A stretch of DNA of 64,000 nt from CBIFWW01 sp966186435 (GTDB lineage: Bacteria; Pseudomonadota; Gammaproteobacteria; Enterobacterales; Enterobacteriaceae), in NCBI GenBank assembly GCA_966186435.1, contig CBIFWW010000001.1, positions 1 through 64,000 of the forward strand, given 5' to 3'. The notes below the pieces were generated by a model. The model did no database searches, was not told the DNA's origin, and saw nothing but the letters and a program-made list of their open reading frames with translations. Below are positions 58,480-64,000 of this stretch, piece by piece. Every line of letters starts with the position of its first letter. Positions within the stretch are counted from its first letter, which is position 1. The translations under genes were made by a program, and so were the position numbers.

Positions 58480-58750
58480 ATTGCTGGGTATATTCGGAGT
58501 GGATCGCTCAAAAATCAGCAATGCCGACTAAAATTTCACCTAAGTCCAGCGTAAAAATACCCCTGCTCGCTTTATCCCCAAAACATTTCAGGATTTAACA
58601 TTTGTCAACCCGCTAAGTATAAGTTTATTCAAACTCTCAAAGCGGGTGCCCGGGAGGATTGATTTTAATTATGTGATTGATTTTAAAAACTATCTTTTAA
58701 AAGACGGCTTTCGCGTCAATTCAGGCTAAACCCGCGCCCCCTCTCGCTTA

Positions 58751-58810
58751 CCGATAGTTTTCTAACTCTAATGCACATGGTTATCCACAGGAATAGTGGA
58801 TAACTATCGG
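58751..58810. promoter_or_regulatory. paired inverted DnaA boxes within a nested dyad
   Basis: TTATCCACA (58781-58789, perfect DnaA box) and, inverted, TTATCCACT on the minus strand (58795-58803), five bases apart. Outer arms CCGATAGTT (58751-58759) and AACTATCGG (58802-58810) overlap the second box, so alternative hairpins can form. This lies in the middle of the 566-bp uvrB-bioD gap. Confidence 0.6.
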
Positions 58811-58956
58811 CAGCCCATACACCACGCGGGTGGGTAAAATCTTTGCTAACCCTATGGCAGGCCCAGAAAAAAAATAATTATCATTTTTTTGGCCCCGAGC
58901 GGGGCCAGCAGACCTGCGAATAGCGCGTTTATATTCTCTGTCCAAGGGAATTTATT
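58811..58956. other. noncoding remainder of the uvrB-bioD gap
   Basis: Contains an AT-rich dyad of A-run and T-run around AATAATTATCATT (58867-58890) followed by the GC hairpin GGCCCC-GAGC-GGGGCC (58891-58906). Read in the bioD direction this hairpin comes some 50 bases after the stop but is followed by A rather than T, so it is a weak terminator at best. The part from 58480 to 58750 shows no gene. Confidence 0.5.
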
Positions 58957-59643
58957 TTAAGCGATAAATAGCGGCGAGAGATCCAGTTGATGGCCCTGAG
59001 ATTGCTCCAGCGCATTGGCATCCAGATAAGGAATCTCCCCCAGTAGTGGCGCAGCAATATTGTCTTTCAGAAACGCCATGTATTCTTTATGCCGGGCGCT
59101 GACTGGCTGTACATCATTGGCAATCCAGCCCACCAGCGGCAGACCTGACTGTTGAATCGCCTGGGCGGTTAACAGGGCATGGTTGATACAGCCCAGCTTG
59201 ATACCCACCACCAGGATCACTGGCAGCTGTTCCTCCACCGCCCAATCGGAGAAAAAGCGCGCCGGGCTAAGGGGGGTAAACCAGCCACCGGCCCCTTCCA
59301 CCTGCACCCACTCTGCGCGCTGTTCCAGAGTCCGTAGCCCGGCCGACATCACAGTAAATTCAATAGGCTGGCCGCTGGCCTCACTGACAATATGTGGCGA
59401 GGTTGGCTCAGCGAAGGTATAGGGATTGACCTCACCATAGGTCAACGCCACAGAACTATGGTGCTGGAGCGCCAAGGCATCACTGTTCCGCAGCCCTTCG
59501 GCCAGTTGCTCACTGCCGGATGCCACCGGCTTGTAGCCTGCGGTAGTGAGGCCACGGGCGGCGGCGGCGTCCAGTAATGCACAGCTGGCAACGGTTTTGC
59601 CCACTTCGGTATCGGTACCGGTTACGAACCAACGTTTAATCAC
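58957..59643 (-). CDS. bioD: dethiobiotin synthetase
   Basis: 228 residues. P-loop WFVTGTDTEVGKTVASCAL binds ATP; VQVEGAGGWFTPLSP and the nucleotide loop GWIANDV follow. Closes the ureido ring of dethiobiotin from DAPA, CO2 and ATP. Last gene of bioBFCD, overlapping bioC by 8 bases. Confidence 0.96.
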   Translation of the reverse strand: MIKRWFVTGTDTEVGKTVASCALLDAAAARGLTTAGYKPVASGSEQLAEGLRNSDALALQHHSSVALTYGEVNPYTFAEPTSPHIVSEASGQPIEFTVMSAGLRTLEQRAEWVQVEGAGGWFTPLSPARFFSDWAVEEQLPVILVVGIKLGCINHALLTAQAIQQSGLPLVGWIANDVQPVSARHKEYMAFLKDNIAAPLLGEIPYLDANALEQSQGHQLDLSPLFIA

Positions 59644-60388
59644 GATGTATTACCCCGTAAAGCAATTGATAAGTGAGTAGATATTCCCCGCCCTGCTGTG
59701 GCCAGGCGGCAGCCAGACGTTGTAGCTGGCCCCGGGTTAATACCCGCGCCTGACGGCCATCGTGGAGATGGGTGGCCCCAATCCCCTTCAGGCTGCGCAT
59801 GGCGGCCATCACATCCGGGAACCGGCACTGCACCGCCTCCTGGATCACTTCACCGCCTGGCCCACAGGCCGCCAGCACCGTTTCGCGGCTGAGAAAACGG
59901 TTGGCATGGGGCTGGTCATCCACCCCGCGCCAGGCCTGATGCAGCTCCTGTAATGAACCTGCTCCAAGGGTGCTGAACACCACCCGGCCACCGGGGCGGG
60001 TCACCCGCCGTAGTTCGCTCAATCCATGGGATAATTCACTGCACCATTGCACCGCCAGGTTGCTCCAGGCCAAATCCACAGCGGCATCCGCAAGCGGGAT
60101 ATGTTCGATATCGCCACACAGATAGCGGCTGGCAGCGCCGTGGCGACGGGCGGTATCCAGCATTTGCGGGGAGAGATCCAGCGCCGTCACATCACAGCCC
60201 TGGGCCTGCCAATGGCGGGCATACCAGCCGGTACCGCAACCGGCATCCAACACCTGACTTACCGGGGTGGTACCGGCCAGGGTGAGCAGCCGATCGCCGG
60301 CGATGCGCTGGAGTTCGGCATGATCTTCATAGGTATTGGCCGCCCGGCCAAAGGCCGCCGCCACCGCCTGTTTATTGACGTTGGGCAT
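59636..60388 (-). CDS. bioC: malonyl-ACP O-methyltransferase BioC
   Basis: 250 residues from ATG 60388 (MPNVNKQAVAAAFGRAANTYEDHAELQR); upstream in-frame ATG 60421 lies inside bioF and adds an unconserved tail. SAM motif I VLDAGCGTGWYARHW, motif II-III VDLAWSNLAVQW, and MRSLKGIGATHLHDGR near the end. Methylates malonyl-ACP to disguise it for fatty-acid elongation toward pimeloyl-ACP. Overlaps bioF by 17 bases. Confidence 0.95.
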   Translation of the reverse strand: MPNVNKQAVAAAFGRAANTYEDHAELQRIAGDRLLTLAGTTPVSQVLDAGCGTGWYARHWQAQGCDVTALDLSPQMLDTARRHGAASRYLCGDIEHIPLADAAVDLAWSNLAVQWCSELSHGLSELRRVTRPGGRVVFSTLGAGSLQELHQAWRGVDDQPHANRFLSRETVLAACGPGGEVIQEAVQCRFPDVMAAMRSLKGIGATHLHDGRQARVLTRGQLQRLAAAWPQQGGEYLLTYQLLYGVIHRD

Positions 60389-61526
60389 GGTGCAGCGCCT
60401 CCAGTAATTGGTCGATATCATGAGGTTGATGGGCGGCAGTAAGGGTCAGCCGCAGCCGCGCCGTCCCGGCAGGCACCGTCGGCGGGCGAATGGCGGTGGC
60501 CCATAGCCCACGCTCGCGTAGCGCCCTGGCTGCAGTCAGTACCGCCTCGTTTTCACCAATAATCAGCGGCTGGATGGCGGTGTCTGAGGGCATAAGCGAC
60601 CATCCCAGTGATCGTGCGCCATCGCGGAAGCGGGCAATATTGGCCGCCAGCCGCGCCCGCAGCCCATCCCCTTCACGGATACAGTTCAGGGCAGCCAGCA
60701 GGGCGTGGGCCTGAGCCGGGGGCATACTGGTGCTGTAAATCAAATGGCGGGCAAATTGCAGCAGATAATCTGCCATCGCCTCGCTACACAGTACCGCAGC
60801 CCCACTTAAACCAAAGGCTTTGCCGAAGGTGACCACCAGCAAATCCGGCTTGATCCCGGCCTGATAGCAGCTGCCTCGTCCCTCTTCCCCCAGTACCCCG
60901 ATACCGTGGGCATCATCCACCATCAGCAGGGCCTTGGCCCGCTGACTGTGGGCGGCGATGGCGGCCAGGGGCGCGCTGTCACCATCCATACTGAATACCC
61001 CTTCGGTCACCACCAACTGCTGCCCGGACAGGGGCTTCGCCAGTAGGGCTTCCAGTGCATCGCTATCGTTATGGGCAAAGCGCCGCAGTTGGGCCGGGCT
61101 GAGGGCCGCCGCCTCCTGCAACGAGGCATGGCTGAGCTTATCAGCCACAATGCGGTCTTCTTTGGTCGCCAGGGCAGCAATCAGGGCCTGATTGGCGGCA
61201 AAGCCAGAGATAAACAGCAGCGCCCGCGGGTAGCCCAGCCATTCCGCCAGCCGGTGTTCGAAGGCCAGATGAGCCGGGTGATACCCGGTCACATGACCAG
61301 AGCCACCGCTCCCCACGCCCCACTGCGACGCCCCTTGCTGCCAGGCTGCCGTCACCAGCGGATGATGGCTTAAGCCAAGGTAATCATTGCTGGAGAAGTT
61401 GAGATACTCCTGCCCCTGATAACGTAAACGCCCCAACGGGGCGCTCTCAACAGAGGTGCGGCTGCGCAGTGCATCCTGCTGCTTACGCTCAGCTAGCGCC
61501 CCGTGAATTCGGGCCTGCCAGGTCAC
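60372..61526 (-). CDS. bioF: 8-amino-7-oxononanoate synthase
   Basis: 384 residues as in E. coli. PLP enzyme of the alpha-oxoamine synthase family: NFSSNDYLGLSHHP, GSGGSGHVTGYHPAHLAFE, VDDAHGIGVLGEEGRG, PLP lysine in VVTFGKAFGLSGAAV, and IYSTSMPPAQAHALLAAL. Joins pimeloyl-ACP and alanine to give KAPA. Stop/start overlap with bioB of four bases. Confidence 0.97.
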   Translation of the reverse strand: MTWQARIHGALAERKQQDALRSRTSVESAPLGRLRYQGQEYLNFSSNDYLGLSHHPLVTAAWQQGASQWGVGSGGSGHVTGYHPAHLAFEHRLAEWLGYPRALLFISGFAANQALIAALATKEDRIVADKLSHASLQEAAALSPAQLRRFAHNDSDALEALLAKPLSGQQLVVTEGVFSMDGDSAPLAAIAAHSQRAKALLMVDDAHGIGVLGEEGRGSCYQAGIKPDLLVVTFGKAFGLSGAAVLCSEAMADYLLQFARHLIYSTSMPPAQAHALLAALNCIREGDGLRARLAANIARFRDGARSLGWSLMPSDTAIQPLIIGENEAVLTAARALRERGLWATAIRPPTVPAGTARLRLTLTAAHQPHDIDQLLEALHHAQRQ

Positions 61527-62563
61527 CGTGCCGCCGCGTTATAGAACTGGTCGGTATCTGCTGACATCAGCTGGCTGGCGATCTGCTGTTGCTGTTCATT
61601 GTCGCCGTGCTGCACCGCCACCGGCTCCGGATTGATACCCAGTTTGCGGAACAGCATCATGTCTTTGTCTTCGCCAGGGTTCGGGGTAGTCAGCAGTTTG
61701 CAACCGTAGAATATCGAGTTGGCCCCGGCCATAAAGCACAGCGCCTGGGTTTGTTCGTTCATCTGCTCGCGGCCTGCGGAGAGGCGCACATGGGAGCCTG
61801 GCATCATGATGCGGGCGATGGCGATGGTGCGGATAAAATCAAAGGGATCGACGTCATCGTTCTCCGCCAGCGGGGTCCCTTTGACCTTCACCAGCATATT
61901 GATTGGCACGCTTTCTGGCGGAGTGGGCAAATTCGCCAATTGAAGCAGCAGCCCGGCCCGGTCATTCACCGCTTCACCCAAGCCCACAATCCCGCCGGAG
62001 CAGACTTTGATCCCGGCATCACGAACTTTGCCCAGGGTATCCAGGCGCTCCTGGTAGCTACGGGTGGTGATGATATTGCCGTAGAACTCCGGAGAAGTGT
62101 CGAGGTTATGGTTGTAGTAATCCAGCCCGGCATCGGCCAGGCGATCGGCCTGTGGGCCGGTCAGAGTGCCGAGGGTCATACAGGTTTCCATCCCCAGGGC
62201 CTTCACCCCCTGCACCATCTGCTCCAGATAGGGCATATCGCGGTCCTTGGGGTTTTTCCAGGCCGCGCCCATGCAGAAGCGGGTAGAACCGGCGGCTTTG
62301 GCCTGGCGGGCCGAATCCAGCACCTGATCCACTTCCATCAACCGTTCTGATTCCAGCCCGGTTTTATAGCGGGCGCTCTGCGGGCAATATTTGCAGTCTT
62401 CCGGGCAGGCCCCGGTTTTGATCGACAGCAAGGTACTGACCTGTACCTGACGGGGGTCGAAGTGCTGGCGGTGAACTTGTTGTGCTTCGAACAACAGATC
62501 CATAAACGGTTTTTCAAATAACTCGGTGACTTGCGACAAAGTCCACTGCTTGTGTTGAGCCAT
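61523..62563 (-). CDS. bioB: biotin synthase
   Basis: 346 residues from ATG 62563 (MAQHKQWTLSQVTELF), E. coli length; an ATG at 62593 would start within the leader. Radical-SAM motif GACPEDCKYCPQSARY with three Cys, further conserved CSGGIVGLGE, and SAGREQMNEQTQALCFMAGANSIFYG. Inserts sulfur into dethiobiotin. First gene of bioBFCD, transcribed leftward from the BirA-controlled bidirectional promoter. Confidence 0.97.
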   Translation of the reverse strand: MAQHKQWTLSQVTELFEKPFMDLLFEAQQVHRQHFDPRQVQVSTLLSIKTGACPEDCKYCPQSARYKTGLESERLMEVDQVLDSARQAKAAGSTRFCMGAAWKNPKDRDMPYLEQMVQGVKALGMETCMTLGTLTGPQADRLADAGLDYYNHNLDTSPEFYGNIITTRSYQERLDTLGKVRDAGIKVCSGGIVGLGEAVNDRAGLLLQLANLPTPPESVPINMLVKVKGTPLAENDDVDPFDFIRTIAIARIMMPGSHVRLSAGREQMNEQTQALCFMAGANSIFYGCKLLTTPNPGEDKDMMLFRKLGINPEPVAVQHGDNEQQQQIASQLMSADTDQFYNAAAR

Positions 62564-62610
62564 GCTGCTCTCCAAAGGGGGGGTGTAATGCATTTAAGTT
62601 TGACGTTATA

Positions 62611-62646
62611 CTTGTAAACCTAAAACTTTTCAAAATGGTTTACAAG
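62611..62646. promoter_or_regulatory. BirA operator between bioB and bioA
   Basis: CTTGTAAACC (62611-62620), 16-bp spacer, GGTTTACAAG (62637-62646): perfect arms identical to the known bio operator pattern. Holo-BirA dimer bound here blocks both divergent promoters. It ends four bases before the bioA ATG, so the bioA ribosome site overlaps the operator. Confidence 0.95.
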
Positions 62647-62650
62647 CCCC

Positions 62651-63940
62651 ATGCTGACCTCTGACGATTTGGCTTTTGACGCCCGCCATATCTGGCATCC
62701 GTACACCTCGATGACCAACCCCCTGCCGGTTTATCCGGTGGCCTCCGCCGCTGGCTGTGAGTTAACCCTCAGCAGCGGTGAGGTACTGGTGGATGGTATG
62801 TCCTCCTGGTGGGCGGCGATCCACGGCTACAACCACCCGGTGATCAACCAGGCGATGAAGGCCCAGATCGACAGCATGTCCCACGTGATGTTTGGCGGGA
62901 TCACCCACGCCCCGGCGGTGGAACTGTGCCGCAAGCTGGTGGCGATGACCCCGGACTCGCTGGAGTGCGTGTTCCTGGCTGATTCCGGTTCGGTGGCGGT
63001 GGAAGTCGCCATGAAGATGGCCTTGCAGTACTGGCATGCCAAAGGCCAGCCGCGCCAGCGTTTCCTGACCCTACGCCACGGCTACCATGGGGATACTTTT
63101 GGGGCGATGTCAGTGTGCGATCCGGATAATTCGATGCACAGCCTGTGGCAGGGTTATCTGCCGGAACACCTGTTTGCCCCGGCCCCTACCTGCGGATTTA
63201 ACGATCCCTGGGATGAGATGGATATCGCCCCCTTTGCCCGGCTGATGGCGGCCTACCGCCAGGAGATCGCCGCCATTATTCTGGAGCCAATTGTTCAGGG
63301 CGCCGGTGGCATGCGGATGTACCACCCGGAATGGCTGCGGCGTATCCGGAAAATGTGCGATCGGGAAGGTATCCTGCTGATTGCCGATGAGATCGCCACC
63401 GGCTTTGGCCGTACCGGTGAACTGTTTGCCTGTAACCATGCCGGGATTGCCCCGGACATTCTGTGCCTCGGCAAAGCCATAACCGGCGGCACAATGACCC
63501 TTTCCGCGGCCCTCACCACCCGCCAGGTGGCAGAGACTATCAGCAAGGGGGAAGCCGGGTGCTTTATGCATGGCCCCACCTTTATGGGTAACCCATTAGC
63601 CTGTGCCGCCGCCTGTGCCAGTCTCTCGCTGCTGGAGAGCGGTGAATGGCGCCAGCAGGTGGCCACTATTGCCGAACAACTGGAAGCCGCCTTACGCCCG
63701 CTGGCCGATGAGGCGCTGGTGGCCGATGTGCGGGTGCTGGGCGCTATTGGCGTGGTGGAAACCACCCGCCCGGTCAATATGGCAGCCCTTCAGCAATACT
63801 TTGTGGCTCAAGGCGTGTGGATCCGCCCCTTCGGCAAGCTGATTTATTTAATGCCGCCTTATATCATTAGCCCGGCACAGCTAGCGAAGCTGACCCAGGC
63901 AGTGGCCGGAGCGGTGCGCCAGCCAGCGCTGTTTAACTGA
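62651..63940 (+). CDS. bioA: adenosylmethionine-8-amino-7-oxononanoate aminotransferase
   Basis: 429 residues as in E. coli. Class III PLP aminotransferase that uses SAM as amino donor to make DAPA: DGMSSWWAAIHGYNHPVINQAM, HVMFGGITHAPAVEL, RHGYHGDTFGAMSV, IADEIATGFGRTG with the PLP Asp, catalytic Lys in CLGKAITGGTMTL, HGPTFMGNPLACAAA. No strong separate ribosome site because the operator abuts the start. Divergent from bioBFCD. Confidence 0.97.
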   Translation: MLTSDDLAFDARHIWHPYTSMTNPLPVYPVASAAGCELTLSSGEVLVDGMSSWWAAIHGYNHPVINQAMKAQIDSMSHVMFGGITHAPAVELCRKLVAMTPDSLECVFLADSGSVAVEVAMKMALQYWHAKGQPRQRFLTLRHGYHGDTFGAMSVCDPDNSMHSLWQGYLPEHLFAPAPTCGFNDPWDEMDIAPFARLMAAYRQEIAAIILEPIVQGAGGMRMYHPEWLRRIRKMCDREGILLIADEIATGFGRTGELFACNHAGIAPDILCLGKAITGGTMTLSAALTTRQVAETISKGEAGCFMHGPTFMGNPLACAAACASLSLLESGEWRQQVATIAEQLEAALRPLADEALVADVRVLGAIGVVETTRPVNMAALQQYFVAQGVWIRPFGKLIYLMPPYIISPAQLAKLTQAVAGAVRQPALFN

Positions 63941-64000
63941 GTCACATTCTGTCACCCCCTGGTTATTGTCACAGGGCGGTTTTTCTGCCACAAAGTAAGG
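63941..64000 (+). other. bioA downstream end of window
   Basis: A weak terminator candidate CCCTG...CAGGG followed by CGGTTTTTC lies at about 63956-63986. The window ends before any next gene. Confidence 0.35.

Noticed and set aside
58867..58890. Fur-box-like AATAATTATCATT stretch
   Set aside because: It matches too few hexamers of the Fur consensus and is explained by an A-run/T-run dyad; no iron gene is next to it.
61589..62350. 253-codon plus-strand frame opposite bioB
   Set aside because: A GC-driven shadow of a conserved radical-SAM gene; composition is rich in His and Gln and has no recognisable motif.
62560..64000. Lambda-type attachment site near bio
   Set aside because: The E. coli attB lies beyond bioA past other genes; the window ends 60 bases after bioA and the core is not present.

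Overview
This window is a chromosomal segment of a gammaproteobacterium of the order Enterobacterales. Gene order and protein sequence follow Escherichia coli closely over nearly the whole length (iaaA-moeAB ... ybiT-ldtB ... ybiR-mntR-mntS-opgE-ompX-rhtA-dps-glnHPQ-ybiO-rlmF-mcbA-ybiB-dinG-rhlE-cecR-ybhGFSR-ybhQ-ybhP-clsB-ybhN-ybhL-moaEDCBA-ybhK-uvrB-bioDCFB/bioA). Protein divergence and several local replacements argue against Escherichia or Salmonella themselves; genus cannot be fixed from the sequence. An ERIC element and an ERIC remnant fit the same order. No tRNA, rRNA, IS element, prophage or CRISPR array was seen.

Layout. 1-925: wreck of the gsi glutathione-import operon (gsiA and gsiB fused by deletions, with a 14-bp tandem duplication breaking gsiB) downstream of intact iaaA. 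2221-4199: moeA-moeB. 4196-10223: accessory block standing where E. coli has ybiUVWY/fsaA: a LacI-type regulator divergent from an MFS sugar-acid-type transporter and a GH31 glycosidase, then a small AT-rich toxin-antitoxin islet with two identical palindromic candidate operators. 10295-13036: ybiT and ldtB. 13092-18453: aldo/keto reductase and an EmrAB plus outer-membrane-factor efflux operon. 18555-20449: manganese control (ybiR, mntR, the 42-residue mntS, and an MntR box). 20798-29914: opgE, ompX, rhtA, dps, glnHPQ and the mechanosensitive channel ybiO. 29907-37024: rlmF, a flavin-reductase-like gene with a TTG start, mcbA, ybiB, dinG and rhlE.

37253-48043 holds the most unusual feature: the complete four-gene ABC exporter operon ybhGFSR occurs twice in tandem. 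The first copy follows cecR and its 30-bp palindromic operator; the second has its own leader and diverged proteins. 48005-51513 carries ybhQ and the clsB cardiolipin-synthase operon, 51544-55066 ybhL and moaEDCBA with a Moco riboswitch and a ModE-like site, 55403-58390 ybhK and uvrB, and 58957-63940 the biotin genes split around a BirA operator.

Themes that link the genes: molybdenum cofactor synthesis (moeAB, moaA-E), stress and SOS response (dps, dinG and uvrB with LexA boxes), nitrogen-regulated glutamine uptake (NtrC and sigma-54 sites) and drug or envelope export (EmrAB-OMF, two YbhGFSR systems).
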